Part shown: positions 23,828 through 36,930 of the stretch, piece after piece
Layout: every line of letters begins with the position of its first letter
Numbering within the stretch: the first letter of the stretch is position 1
NCBI GenBank assembly: GCA_036320915.1
Contig: JAXBDG010000006.1
Span: 2,666,001-2,730,000 of the forward strand
Direction: 5' to 3'
DNA from: Linnemannia elongata
Taxonomy: Eukaryota; Mortierellomycota; Mortierellomycetes; Mortierellales; Mortierellaceae
Length of the DNA: 64,000 bases
Position numbers and translations under genes: made by a program
The notes under the pieces: generated by a model
What the model was told of the DNA's origin: nothing
The model's input: only the letters and a program-made list of their open reading frames with translations
Databases searched by the model: none

Positions 23828-25340
23828 TCAATTGAGTTGTCTCTGCCTGTATGTGTTGTGTGGGCGCTTTCTTGTCTGTCTTGGACTAGGTTAAAAAGCG
23901 CACATGCAACCCAGAAGTGGAAAGTAGAGAACAGGAACAAAAAAGAGCAAGAACGGGAGAAAAAAAATAAAAGAGAGCACGAGCTATGATCAAGGATATG
24001 AGTCTTGCACGCAGCAGTTGGAACAAACAAACAAAAAAAAGAAAAGATGACGGTGTTGGAGAAATGCGGATGTGGACCGAGAAGGGCAAAGAAGTCGCAC
24101 AGGGAGAAGTGGGTAAGGAAAAGGGGTTTTGCTTCCCTTTTGTGGAATGGATTAGAGAAGAGAGCTTGCAGGGAATTAAGGAAGAAGGAAATAAGGGAGT
24201 GAAGAAGGATAAATAAGAAAAATGTACGCTATTGAATAATACTACAATTGGACGAGGGAGAAAGGGCAAGGCAAGGGATCCGAGTGGAGGCGAGAAGGAT
24301 TGGATGAAAAAGGTTGAAGTTGAATAAGAGGAAGTTGAAAGTGGGAAGGAGAAATAAAAAAAATAAAAAAAAGTGAGCTGCTGCTGCTGCTGTGTGTGTG
24401 TGTGGGATGGGATAGGTAAGAAAGTGGATGCTGGATGTAGAATATGATAATGTATGCCTGGGATGGTATCACAGACACACACAAAAAGTAAAAATATTGG
24501 TGCTGGTGCGTTATTTTAATTCCCCCACGTTCTTTGTTGTGTCAACGGGAAGAAGAAGAAGAAGAACAAAGGCCCTTGCTTGTTTGTATGTGTTTGTTCA
24601 CAAAACAAAGCAGAGTAACCAACAAGGAAGAAAGAAAAAAGAGAGCTACCCGAAGTAAAAAAAAACCAGAGCTGCTTGAAAAGGGGATGTTTGTGTCGAT
24701 CCTTAAGTTACTGCCTTTTTATAACTTGGCTGTGATTTCTCGTGCTGCTTTGTTTGCGTAGTGCGTCGTGGTTGTGTCGATTGAGGAGCCTTTGGTTTGT
24801 GTCGCTTTATGGTGGTTTGTCGTAGGCGTAGTAGGTGCTTAGGTTGCGTAGGACGTGCTTGGTTTGGTTGGATGTAGGCTGTGTTGTTGTGATGGTATGA
24901 AGGTAGTGGATACTGGTTTGGAGTGTATAAAGTAGAAGTTGAAGTAGTGGGTATTGTGTGAAGAGCGAATGTGTATGTGAATGAGTGGAATGAGGGAGTG
25001 AATGCAGTAGTTGAGGGTAATGAGGTAGGAAGAAAGAGGTCGAGGAATAAAGAAAATGGTTGAGAGGGGGGCGGGAAAGGAAAAAGACGGTAAAAGGGGA
25101 GAAGGAAAAGGAGAAGAGAAGAGAGAAGAGAAGAGAAGAGAAGAGAAGGGAAAAAGAAGACGAGGAGATTGATCTGTGAATGTTGTTGGAGGAAATGACG
25201 ACTGAACTGTATCTGAAAAGAAAAAAAAAAGAAAAAAAGTAAGGAGGGACAGAGCGTGAGAGAGTAAACTGCCAACAGGGCACCGTCTCTTTCTTTTTTA
25301 CTCTGACTCCTTTTGCCCTTTTTACTCCACTCCACACCCT
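23828..25340 (-). promoter_or_regulatory. CT-rich leader/promoter of the bHLH gene
   Basis: Strong C+T bias on the minus strand at 23830-24420 and again at 24980-25340, with a (GAAGA)n run at 25111-25148 on the plus strand. The long open frames here read as Ser/Phe/Leu/Thr low complexity on the minus strand and have no domain. A long leader or a leader intron is possible. Confidence 0.4.
25111..25148. repeat. (GAAGA)n purine repeat
   Basis: About seven slightly imperfect copies of a 5-base purine unit; the complementary strand is pure pyrimidine. Confidence 0.7.
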
Positions 25341-25686
25341 TCAGCTTTTATTTCATAGAGTGATTAAATCAGAGCAAGAATAGAATATCAACAAATACCA
25401 AACCAAAAGCAAAGCACGATATCGATCATTCCACATGGCTCATTCACTGTTGATTGTTCTCATCATCATTCATTGTTGATCCCTTATTTCATTGTTGATC
25501 ATTCCTCTACGGCTATCCATCTCCATTCGTAACAACAACAACAACAAAGCCATTTTAGTAAGAAGAGAATCCTCCCCCCAGCCATAGATGGCTACACACC
25601 TTAAGAGTCTGAACAGCGACCAAGTGAGGCAATATTATTATTATTTTTATTCTCCTTTCTTCTTTTTAAAAAAGGCAAGCTGCCAT

Positions 25687-25725
<39 letters not shown>

Positions 25726-28700
25726 AACAACATGCCTCTCTTGTCCATTCTGTCGGTGGTTCGTTCACCAGCACCTGTCTCTTTATCCTATGATTGGCTG
25801 GAGACAACAACTGAAGAAAACAAATAAACAGTGAAACGATGTCAAAAGGACGTGGAAGGGGACCCTACAGGCCAGTTCGACTTCCTCTTGAATCAATCAT
25901 ATACTCACTCCTACAGTACCTCATATATACAGCACCCGCAGCACGGCTAGCCCATAAGAGAGTTAGTAAGGAGCACATAGACAGCCAGACACTGCATCCA
26001 TGAACCATGACCTCACTCACCTTCTGTACTTTTGCACGTTCTTATGAGTGCTCTCATTTCTCTCGTATTATGTTTTGCATTGTGTGTTGGTGTTGGTCTC
26101 CTTTTTTAGTTCTCCCTCCCTTTTGCCCTTTTTCTCCCTTTCTATCTCTCTCCCTCTCGTTCGGTGTCTGTCAATTGCATCTCATTCTCATGGACTAAAC
26201 TTGGTGTCGATCGTGGTGTTACCCACGGAGGATTTCTAATAAGGACGGACTACATTGCTGCTTTATTACCATAAATGATATGCAAGAAGTAAAAGACGAT
26301 CGCCTCTTCTATTCCTATTAATGAGCTACTTGTGGATATGTTCTTCAGTCGATGAGTTGGTTTGTGATTACAACGGCCAGCCTATCTTGGCTGCTGGAGG
26401 GTGGCTCATGATATTCAAGCGGAGTCCGTCTTTTTCTTCAATGCTTACACTTGCTTGGTTTGTTCGCTGGTTGGTTGGGGGAAGGAAAGGAAAAAGTACA
26501 GGGACTAATGAGAAAAAAAGAAAGGGGTGCATGAAAATGATGACAAGAGCAAAGACAAGAGAAGGTACTATCAGGGCAAAAAAGCAAGGGCAAATGAGCA
26601 AGAACAAAACAAAACAAAGCAAACGGCCAAGCAGGGGGTGGACTTCCTGAGAAAGTAACGAGAGCAAATCAACAATCAACAACGTAAACAAACAAAACAA
26701 CAAAGAAGCAAAGGCATAACGACAATGGAAGAAGATGACGAGTTACGGGTCCAGGTACAAAGACAGGTACAAGTACTTGTACCAGGGCATGACAGCTAAC
26801 GTGAAGAAAAGAAGGGAACGAAAGGGAGTGGGTGAATGTTTGACTGAATGAGCCGATGTCTATTCATTCTAAGAGAGTGAGAGTGGATGGGACACGGTCC
26901 AAAATTTTGTTTTTTCTTTTGTGCGACATTCCCATCGAGCCTCAACCTTGTAGAGTAGTAACCGCCTGTTTCTTACCCTCTGGGCACGGCTCATCTAGAC
27001 AACAACAACAACAACAACCCAAGGAAAACAAACAAAAGGCAAAAACAAAACGATAGAGATGGAGAAGAGACGATAATTCACCATTTCTAGGAGATGGAGC
27101 TCATTTCTTGTCCCATGACTCAACAACTTCTGAAAGCTCTTCGCCTGCGAATAGCAAAGAGTAAACAGAGAAGACGCAAAAAGAAGGTGTGCGCACGTTT
27201 GTTTCGATGGAGAAATGACGGATGATGAACAACGAACGACGATGATAGGTGCCAGAAACAAAGGTCTGTTGACGGACTGACCGATTGACTGACATTCCCC
27301 AGCGAAATACCTCCCAGGACTCTCTACGGCGCCACCCTGATTCACATCATACTATTCCCTGTTTTCTCATCATCCTCATGACTCCCTGACTCCCTAACTC
27401 CTCTTCCTCCTCGCCTTTTTCTCGTCTCGGCTATCCCGGGAAGCGGGCTCCATCCAAGCTTAGAGACAACATCAATAATATCATAACTACACTTTTTCCT
27501 ATCCAATTGGATGAGCAGCAGGCAAGCAAGATTGAAGTGGAGCTTTCATTTTTTTCTCATTTTATTCACATCAAGACCTGCAAGCAAATAATCGCCGCAA
27601 GACATGATTTCTTTTTTATTCATCGACAGTCCATTTCAACAGCACAGTTCCATTCAAGCAGCCAGCCAGCCAGCAATAAGTCTTCTCGAGGTGCACATGC
27701 CCCTGGTCTCTCATCCTCTTTCGATCTTCGTTCATGTTTCTCCCTCTCTCTTTCCTCCTGCGTCCTTTCGTCTCACCCCTGCCTCTCAGTCTCGTCATCC
27801 CATCTTTTTTCTCATTGAGCGGAGCTGAGGAGAAAGAAGGAGTTACAAAAACTTTTATTTTTTTTTTGTTCGCCTCTCGCCTTTCCACTCTGGCTGTCCT
27901 TTTTTTGCCCTTTTTCTTGTCATCAAATCAGATAGACCCCCTGTCCCACCCCCACCATTCAACTCCTTCCCAAAAAAAGAATGCGCCGCCTACAGTAATG
28001 TACTCTACTTGCCTGTCTGTTTTTTTTTACCACGCTAAACTGTAACCAAGAGCAGTGGGGGAGGACCGTGGTAATAATAGGTTTCATTTGCTCTTTTTCA
28101 TTACAATGTATCTCAATGTTAGAAGATAGTCATTATTCAATTGAATCGGGTTCGTCGGGGGAATGGATCCGCATAGCTGAAAGTATCTTCCTGTCAAGGG
28201 GTTTGGTTCGCTGCCGTTTGTTCATTTTGTTCGCCGTAGACAGCAATTGTCTAGGTAATCCTAACTCTTTCATGTTATCGCATCTACCCCATCTGTGCTT
28301 TCTGACTGGCAAGTTCCACGATCCCTCTATTCATCATTTTAGCCTATCACCCCTCCTCTCCCCTTTAATATTGCCGCTTGTCCAATGGTTTGACCGGCGG
28401 GTTGTTCAGACCTGGGAAAATGCATTCAGCTTTCAGCTTCAGCTCTTGACTCAGCTCAGCTACCTACTCAGCTTCTTTGCTTTTTTTTCTCCTTCAGCCT
28501 ATCCCTCTTCAGGACATTGAAGATTGGAGGGCATCTAGGCGATGGGCGAGGAGGAGAAGAGGCTACGCAATCGAATGAGGAGGATGGACGAGGATGGGTA
28601 AATCGGATCAATTGGCGGACTAGGAGGGGGTATCCCGCTCGACCCGCGGCCGGCTGGCGGTGATTGTTTTTTTTTCATTGTTTTTGTTTTGGTTGATTGT

Positions 28701-29376
28701 CTAGGAAAAGTACATGTACAGTACGTGTATAGAGAAGATTAGGGAGGGGTTAGGATGCACGGCTATGGGAAAAAATAAAGGTTGTTGAGCACGTTCAATC
28801 GTTTGTGTTTTGCGAATTTCTGGACATGATCTTACGTTGGAGAGAGATGGATATCTTTCTCGATAGATCTCCTTTGATCCATGTTCATTTTATCAAAAAG
28901 GCTTCTCAGTGCCTAGTGGTTCCATTCTTTTTCCTTGAACGATTTGATTTTCATTTCTGATGAACGTAGACAGGATTGAGAACGATAAAGAGGAAAACGA
29001 ACAAAACGGAGCATTAGAAAGTCAGAGACGCAATGAAACGCAAGACTTTATGGTAAGGAGTTGCCCACACTTCCATTCATATCAAATCGATCTACTTCTC
29101 AAGGACAGAAACCAACAAAAAGCTTCTCCCTCTGTTTATCTTTTCTACCATGTGTAGCTCAAGCAGAAAAGGTAAACGGAAGAATGTTTCATAAATTGAG
29201 AAGAACGGCCGTTAAGATGGACGATAACGAATCGCTAAACTATAATTGGATCTCCAATCTCCAAGTAGCCCTTTGGCCCCCTTTTGGTCATCATTTCCCA
29301 GGACTCGGTCAATAAGAGGACGAGTGGCACCATAGTTGACGTCTATTTGCACGATCATCCCCGGCTCACTCTTTTC

Positions 29377-29407
<31 letters not shown>

Positions 29408-29931
29408 GTTTTTAACTCTTCCGAACCCACTTTTTCCTTTCTTCTTGGTTATCCCCAGGTGCTGTCCGTCTTCTGCTTTTCTCGTTTCTCCAACGGTCTG
29501 TCCAGACTCAACAAGACGGTGTACCAGGACTCGAGTCCATGTCTTGCACGGATCTCTCTCTCGCTCATTCACTTTGCCTTGATCCTCTGGTCTCGCTTTG
29601 TCTCCCCATGCATTTCAAGGTACCCCAGACTCTCTCTCTCTCTCTCTCTCTCTTCCCTCTCACTCACCAATCACTCCTCCCCCACAAACCACAAACAAGA
29701 AACAAAGAACTCCTGGGAACGACCGGCAGGGACCTCGCATAACCAAAGGGAGGGACGTGCTAAAACACAAACAAACAAAAACGCAGAGGTATCTGGAACG
29801 AAGTACACTTCTCATCCAGTTCCACCAATCACCCCCTCAGCTCGAATTGGGTTAGATGTGCGCGTGTGTACTGTTGCACGAGAATAGTGCTCAAACCCCC
29901 CCTCCCGCTCTCCCTTCCTTTTCTTTCCTTC

Positions 29932-29963
<32 letters not shown>

Positions 29964-30339
29964 CCTTTTCCTTACCTGGTCTTTGCCGATTGTTTTTTGT
30001 CTGGTGGTGGTCTCATTCACACTAACATTGCACGTCATTTTTTTTTTCTTCTTCGCTGGTTTGTTGGTCTGGGTCTGGGTCAGCATGAGTATGTGCATAT
30101 TTGTTTATTTCCTGTTTGTTGTTTCTTCGATTTGCTGTTAATATTATGAGTTTCGTTGGTCATGTCATTAGTATATCTTTTGTATATCGTCTATGATGTG
30201 TGTTCTATTTTTTTTCTTACTATAAAACATAATGCTATGGCTCTTTCTATTTTTTGTTGGGTACATGCTCTCAATTCCCCCATACACCAACACTACCACC
30301 TACACTTAATCCTGCTCCTCTCTTTCTCTCTCTCTCTCT
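25341..30339. other. Gene-poor spacer with long T runs
   Basis: No supportable gene. Contents: three variants of TCATTGTTGATC near 25440-25505, T runs at 25691-25723 (33 T), 29380-29407 (28 T) and 29940-29963 (24 T), a (CT)n run at 29629-29655, and another (CT)n run that ends at the stop codon of the thioesterase gene (30321-30340). The largest open frame (28068-28520) lacks any recognisable domain and its codon use is unlike the real genes here. Confidence 0.5.
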
Positions 30340-31611
30340 CTAAGAAGATCCAGTAAATCCAAGAGAGTTCTTGACATAGTTGGCAACCATGGTGACAGGG
30401 TTTTTGGGCGAGACAAAGAGAGCGGTACATTCGACGAGTGTGTTTCCATCAAGGTCATGGATACTGGCCTTGGTGTATCCCTTGCGACCCTCGCCACGTT
30501 CGAACTCGGCCTTGATCATGACGAATTGGTCGGCCTTGACGGGCTTGCGGTAGTTCAGGTTCAGGTTTGCTGTGAATCCGATGTGGTATGGCAGATTTGG
30601 CAGCGCCTATTAGGTTGTGTTGGTCAGAGGAAGAGAGGGGAGAGTGTGTCAATTGCGGTTGCATGTGGAGATAGTTCCTGGATCTGCGATGATCTAGTTC
30701 CATGTGTTCTTGTGTTGAAGTAATTAAGGTGCAAGGGGGAAAACTTACGACCATGCCGGTAGCTTCGTCTATAGGACCATAAGAAATGCGATTAAAAGGA
30801 AGAAGGGTGTCAGTTAATTAGGAAATAAAAAAAAAAAACTTTTCCATGTGCTCACTACACCCCCGTCACTTCTCGCAGATCGGATGAAAAGAACAAAAAG
30901 GTGTCGCAACATACCAAGGAGAGTAGCCAAGAGTCCTCCATGAATGATCCGGTCATGTCCACAAAGGCTGCGTCCCAGATGAAGGAACAAGACAATCGCC
31001 TTTTGATCCTTGCGCTCAAACTTGATAGGATGCACACTCAACATATTCTCTCCCCTCAGTGTGCCCGCCGTCAGATGGTGAGGGGTCGTGTTCTTGGTCA
31101 AGTACCAGTATGGATTCGCCTCCTTCCACTCGCCCGTCTTGACCTTGTCCTTGTACTCGGCTACCAAATGCAGTTCAGCCATCTCCCTCTCCAACAAGAC
31201 TGATCGCTTGATCTCCTCGAGCTTCTCCTGAGTTGGCTTGGTTTTATAGACCTCGTCGGGTTCTTCCTCGGTCAGGATCGTGGGCGTCATCTTTCCGATG
31301 GGCATGCCGCTCAGACCTTCCATGCTGGCAGTGTTGTATTTGGAGTAGGCGAATGCTCCGGCGGCGGCAGAGGCAGTCATAAGGGTCAACTTTTGAAGCC
31401 AGCCGCTGCTTCCGTTTCCGTTGGTGGTAGCTGCTACTGCCGCAGAAGTGTGTTTGGGGACGTCGATGGGTGAGGCGGTAGAGTTGCTGGAAGTGTTGCT
31501 GCCAGTGGCGTAGAAGCTGCATTGTTGTTTTGAGCGGGTAATGGTTGCGCTGCGGACGGGGACTTTTGTGACCAAGGTCCGAGACAGTCTGACACTTCCT
31601 CTGTTGAACAT
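30340..31611 (-). CDS. Mitochondrial 4HBT (hotdog) thioesterase, three exons (327 aa)
   Basis: Exon 1 is 31611-30915 (donor GTATGT), exon 2 is only 20 nt, 30768-30749 (donor GTAAGT), and exon 3 is 30606-30340 (TAG). Introns are 146 and 142 nt. The phases fit exactly, and the joined protein reads HGGLLATLLDEATGMVALPN, the hotdog-fold HGG...D/E motif of PaaI/THEM4-type acyl-CoA thioesterases. The N-terminus is Arg/Ser-rich without acids (MFNRGSVRLSRTLVTKVPVR), a mitochondrial targeting signal. A hydrophobic segment at about 70-90 (LTLMTASAAAGAFAYSKY) suggests an inner-membrane anchor. The hotdog domain spans about 215-320 (HIGFTANLNLNYRKPV, then FVMIKAEFERGEGRKGYTKA). It resembles yeast Fmp10-like proteins. 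The substrate is presumably an acyl-CoA; the chain length cannot be told. Confidence 0.88.
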
Positions 31612-32172
31612 TGTTGATGTTATTATGTGGTTGTTGGGTTGAAAAGAGAAGGGAATGGATTCCGGAGGCCTATGTTGGTATGAATGTCAACGGTAGGGAG
31701 TGAAGAAGGGGTAATATGAGGTAAAGAGTGGAGTGGGGAGAATAGAGTGAGTGAGGGGAGAGTGGGGAGTGAAGGAGTGTATGGGATGTGTAATGAATGA
31801 AAAGTATGATGTAACCACAGAAGCGCTTGTTCTTTCAAAGTAAACCAGTCAAAGGCACGGATGAATATGCTGCCGGAGCGAGAGGGGAGAGGAATTTTTC
31901 TGTGGGCTAATCATCATTACTGCTCAGGTACGGGTGATTTCTGTGAGTGATGGTGGCTAAGCCACTCCGACACTTTCAATCCGTGACTGTGATGCTTGTT
32001 TTTTTGCCACGAACTGCACCTGCAGTAGGAGAAAGAAAAGAGATCAGCTTGTCCGACTGACTCAACTCTGTCTCCACTTCGGGAAGTCGATTCACTTTTC
32101 TCTCACGCTCTTCTTTTTTTCTTCTCCCCTCATCTCCACTCTCCACCCTCATCACCCAACCCAACAAACACA
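31612..32172. promoter_or_regulatory. Divergent promoter shared by thioesterase and EF-Ts genes
   Basis: 561 bp separate the two start codons. Each side is pyrimidine-rich in the direction of its own gene (minus-strand CT-rich at 31620-31800, plus-strand CT-rich at 32095-32172). No TATA box is obvious. Both products are mitochondrial, so co-regulation is plausible. Confidence 0.5.
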
Positions 32173-33584
32173 ATGCTCCGCTCACTCTTGCGCGTTTCCT
32201 CAGCCTCCGTCCCCCGGACCTTCCCCTCCACCCTCATCACCCGTCATGCCAGCACAACCCCTGCCGTCAAGCCCAACATCAAGATGTTGGCCGACATTCG
32301 CAAGACCATCGAGGGTATCTCTATGATGAAAGCCAAGGAGGCCCTTATCCAGACCAACAACGATTTCGAAAAGGCCCTCGAGTGGGTTCGCGAGGACGAG
32401 GCCAAGGCCGGGATCAAGAAGGCCGAGAAGTTGAAGGATCGTCAGGCCTTGGAGGGACTTATTGGCGTTGTTGTTGGGGAGGTTGGTGACCATGGTAACC
32501 GTGGTGCTATTGTTGAGGTAAGAGGCCTAACGAAAGGGGGATGAGTCCAGGGAACAGGTGTTGCTTTTCGATATTTCAGGAAAAGGAATCGCTTTTTTTT
32601 GTTCAATTGCATCCAAGGATTCGCTGCAATTACATTTCCAAATAACTGCGTTCATATCCAAAAATATGGCAACAATGCTTGTTTCTTGCGGATGTCAAGG
32701 ACTCAAATCTACTATTTTTCATTCGAAAAGCGACAGGGAGGATGTCCTTTACAAAACGCAGATACTAACTCTCCTTGATAACTACTCAATAATAGTTGAA
32801 CTGCGAGACCGACTTTGTATCGAGGAACGACTTGTTCAAGGGCCTCGTGAGTCAGATCGCATCAACCGCTCTCTTGGTTGTCGACGGACCCTCCACCCCC
32901 ACCGAAGGCCAGAAGGGTCTCGTTCAGGATGTCGCCATCGCCGACTTGTTGCAGGCCCCCATCCTCCCCGACCCCACCCCCGCCGCTGCCGGATCCACCC
33001 CTGCTGCACACGAATTCGCCACTGTTCAGGAGTCGATCACAAAGATGATCGCTAAATTGGGTGAAAACATCTCTCTCCGTCGCTGCGCGGTCGTTCACTT
33101 GCCTGAGAACCAGCGTGGGATGGTCTTGACTGGAGGCGCGACTCATGGAGGCGACAAGCACCCCTATGCTGGAAAGATGGGCGCTCTCTCGGTCATGACC
33201 TTGGTCTCTAAGCAGGGAGGATCCAAGAAGGTCACCCCCTCGGAGGCCGTCACCACCTTGTCCAGACAATTGACCCGCCACTTGATCGCCTCGCCTTCCA
33301 TCACCATCCACCAAGAGGACTGCAAGATCCCTCTGGAGGTCTCGAACGGTGGACATGCACCCCCCGAGGAGGTTGATGCCTGGTTGGACGAGCGTGTTTT
33401 GATGCGCCAGCCTTTTATTTTCGGTGGTGGAAAGGTTGAGCAGGTGCTCGCCAAGGTTGCCAAGGAGGAGGGTCTCCGCATCAAGGTTGTTGATGCTCTT
33501 CGGTGGGAGCGTGGTGAGGGTATGGTCAAGGCTGAGACCGTTGACTTTGCCGAGGAAGTCCGTCGTCAGATCGAGAACAAGTAG
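32173..33584 (+). CDS. TSF1: Mitochondrial elongation factor Ts, two exons (377 aa)
   Basis: Exon 1 is 32173-32517 (donor GTAAGA) and exon 2 is 32796-33584, joined phase 0 over a 278-nt intron with acceptor AATAATAG. EF-Ts is the nucleotide exchange factor of EF-Tu in organelle translation. The N-terminus is a targeting peptide (MLRSLLRVSSASVPRTFPST). Then comes the UBA-like domain (LADIRKTIEGISMMKAKEAL, about 39-75). The core EF-Ts signature spans the splice join (NCETDFVSRND, residues 117-127). The C-terminal domain contains KLGENISLRRCAVV and GALSVMTLVSKQG, as in the family. Length suits a fungal mitochondrial EF-Ts. The gene is transcribed away from the thioesterase gene. Confidence 0.92.
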
Positions 33585-34959
33585 ATGCGTTGTTAGAGCT
33601 AGGAGCAATAGGCGTCATCGCCACCCCCATTGTACATTTAGATTATTATTCTTTGCCATTTCCAAATAGACTCTCTTCTCTTTTTCTTTCAAACACATGA
33701 GCGCCGAAAGCTTATTCTATAAGTTTTTGTCGCAGATATATATTTTATTCACGCGACTCGTACTTTTTCGTTCACTTCTTTCCTCCATTGCGTCCACCTC
33801 TCTCCTCTTCCATGCATGAATAACTCTTGACTCTGCGGCTGAAGAAAAAAACAGAAAGGAAGACGTTGAGAAGTTGTATCGGCACTGAGGAGCACAACGT
33901 TCATGCCCTGTCGCTGGAGCAGTTCTATTGCTATCCAATAAAAGAGGATATAACGTCGAGGATTCAGGGAGCATCCGCAAAGGAGTTTTTCATGGTACTA
34001 AAGAAGAAAGGGACGAGCCATTCTCGCCCAGGTATCGAGCACTGTTTTTTATTTTACTTTCTACTGTTGTTACTTCAAACGCTTCTTTTTCTAGAGACAA
34101 ACAAAAAGGAAAGAAGAAAGACAAACCTTACAAGCGGCACCGCATATAGCTCATACTTGGTCGTGCTAGAAAAGAAAAGAACAATAGCATGAAAAAAGTC
34201 ATACTGTTGTAACGAGACACTATTTTCTTTTGACGAGCACTCAACCAAACGATAGCCGAGAGGCCTGCATGATGCCCAATTGGACAAGTTGAAAAACGAT
34301 GAAATGAAATAGAACAGAAAAGATATTCTCCTCGTGCTCCTGCTATTCCATCGACGTGTTCACTCCAAATCAGAAGGAGGAATTGAAAGGAGGAGAGGAA
34401 GAGTAGTTGTAGCCAACTTTGAATGGACATGGGGCTCTGTATGTCTAGGTTTTTGTTGTTTTGACCAAAAATATCCTCTCTCGCCCTTCGTATCGCCATA
34501 TTCATCTCAATCGCGTTGTTATTTCATTGCCTGATCAATCGTTTAAAGTGGGAGCGTCCTGGTATCGTTGAACGAAAAACTGTGCTGTTGCGTCAGAGGC
34601 CAACCAGTAAGCCTCAGTTCTATCCTGCGATCTTTGGTAGAAAAAAATGGAGTCGAAGACTTGCTGATGATCTTTGAAAGGAGGTCAAGAGAAAAAAAAA
34701 AAATAAAAAAAAATAGGTGACAGGACAAGGAAACAAGAAGGAGGAACAAGAGCCCAGTTTTTTTGAGATCCACTATCCACCATATGTTCTTGTCCACAAA
34801 AGATAGCTCACGCAACAAAGCTTGAGGAGATCGGTACGTGCCTAGGAGATGCGTATGGCGTTCATACAGTCAATATATTTTTTTCAGTCGCCATTGAAAC
34901 ATTTTTAGTAAAAAAAGGAGTTTGATCTTTCCTCCGAATCGCCCATCATCATTGTATCA
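33585..34959. other. Spacer without a supported gene
   Basis: AT-rich with many short overlapping frames on both strands. A few fragments look protein-like (for example plus-strand RGYNVEDSGSIRKGVFHGTK near 33940-34000), but none has a start, splice sites or a recognisable domain. Confidence 0.35.
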
Positions 34960-36930
34960 AAAATACTCATCGTTTTAACTATTTTTGTGATGAAACTATA
35001 AGGACCAACGTCGCACTACGCGTTTTATATAACCCTTGACAGATCGCTGGAACTGGACAAACATACGAACCAAAACAAGGATGGTGAATCATTGGAGTTG
35101 GGGAAGATTCACAGTTAGTCAAATGCCTAAGGCGAATGGACTGGACCATAAGTGGTGTCAAATGGAAATATCACGGAGAACGCAAAACCCTTGTTCAGAT
35201 TGAACGTAGTACCTGCACCCCATGCAAAATGGTAACAAGGAAAAGAGAAAAAAAAAAGGTGTCAAAGACAGTATTGCCTATGTTATCACCACACTTTTCC
35301 ATCCTTCGGCATGTCGACGCCTGTAAAAGCCAACGTAAGGGTAAACGATACATCAGCCCCATATCGGTCTTGCTACTTTCTATATTGTGTTGAAACAATA
35401 AACGTCCTTGATCTTCCTTCAAATGACCTCGAAGAAAAAAAGGGCACGAAACGCGTTCTCGACCAAAGACTTCCAACATCGTTCAGAACTAGCATTAGCG
35501 AAAGAATAAAGTGCTCTGGTGTGACATCAAGCAGGGATTGTCGAACAAGAATGCTCACTTGCAATCAACGCTCAGTACTGTCGTTCGTCCGCGCCATCGG
35601 GCCTGGGGTGTCAGGAGAATCAACTACGATGAAAAATAAGAAAATGGAAGAGTCATTACCTATAGGCCTTCCACCACCCTCCTTCACCATGACATGGGGG
35701 AGGGGGGCAAAACACTAATGATGTAGTCTTGGTCGCGGAATGAAAGGGCGACTTGAGGCTTTTTCGAATTTTAGTGCTTGGACCAACTTTATTTTGCACT
35801 CAACCCAACAAAGAACTCTCGATGGTGGCAAGTAGTGCAATTGCGGTGGCAAAACAAATGGTGTGGATGATTTGACGATAGCAGCAGCAAAAACGCGTCG
35901 TTCGAGTTGACGACGGAAGGAATTAAAGTCGAGAATGGACGTGTGTATCAGTCATCGACGTTGACTCAGATCCCAGGCCCCACCTCTCATATCTGATATG
36001 AATCAATCAAAACTTACTACATCGATCGCGTGAACAAGGTCTGATGACCGTTTATCTGTTTTAAATCTCACCAGCACCAGCACAACCGTCGTTTTCAGAC
36101 AATTCTCGGCATTTCCTCGGTCAAGCGGCAAAGACAGCATTGCCTCGATCGACACTCGGAGACACTACTCTTACAATCGAGGCGCTAACGTACCCACATC
36201 CAAACTGGAAGTGGCTGTATAGCCTTGATGGGAACGATGAATATTAGCGTCATCCTTCTTCAAATAAGTTGACAAGGAAGCACTATGCTATTCATCATCA
36301 ACCTTGGTGCCTTTATCTTTGTCTCCCACAGCCCTATCACACAGTGTACTGCTGTCCGTACTTGGTGCGGGTATCACTTCTGGTGCTTTGTCCCTATGGA
36401 ATCATTCCATCACCATCCAAAGATGTCGCTGCTACAGAGGTAGCAGCGGAAACAAGCGTGATTGGATTGGTTCACTGTGCCTTGTCGTGCAACATTCCCT
36501 ACCCTGATGGTTAGAGATCCCATTGCATTATGAATTTGCCTTCTGGACTCTGGTTCTGACGGAATAGGGGTACAAGAGGTATCAGTCTGTAGGTTCGATG
36601 GCTGGACTTATGTACGTTGGAACCATCTGTTTGTGAGTGCCATTTTAAGGTTGGTAGCAGTCTCCAACTGCACTCTTGGTCCCTTCTCCTTGAGAAGGGG
36701 TCATTTGTTCTTTCTTTGTGGAGCAACTCTACACATATGGGTCAAGGTCATGGATATTGAATTTGACTGAGGTGCTTTCCTTAAAAGTCGGCTCACAAAC
36801 TTGTTTTCTCACATTTCCTTTGTGCGAGCTCCACCTTTTTCTTATTGCTCTAGCACAAGCATCATTAGGTATTATTTGGCATACAATTTTTAGGTATGTG
36901 AAAGGACACGGAGCGCGGCACTTGTAGATT
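34960..36930 (+). pseudogene. Possible decayed coding remnants, unrecognised
   Basis: Translation on the plus strand gives protein-like stretches interrupted by stops and frame changes, e.g. CDETIRTNVALRVLYNP, IAGTGQTYEPKQGW and MDWTISGVKWKYHGERKTLV (34988-35200), NASFELTTEGIKVENGRVYQ (about 35890-35950), and GYKRYQSVGSMAGLMYVGTI near 36570. Composition here is more balanced than in the T-rich spacers. I read it as the worn remains of a gene or mobile element inserted in the 4-kb spacer. No family was recognised, so this is a tentative call. Confidence 0.3.

Noticed and set aside
28068..28520. 150-codon plus-strand open frame
   Set aside because: No domain, codon use unlike the real genes, and no leader or splice signals; the CAGCT-rich stretch near 28425-28475 merely inflates it.
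32862..33608. 248-codon minus-strand open frame opposite EF-Ts exon 2
   Set aside because: It is the complement of a strongly coding exon with clear EF-Ts motifs on the plus strand.
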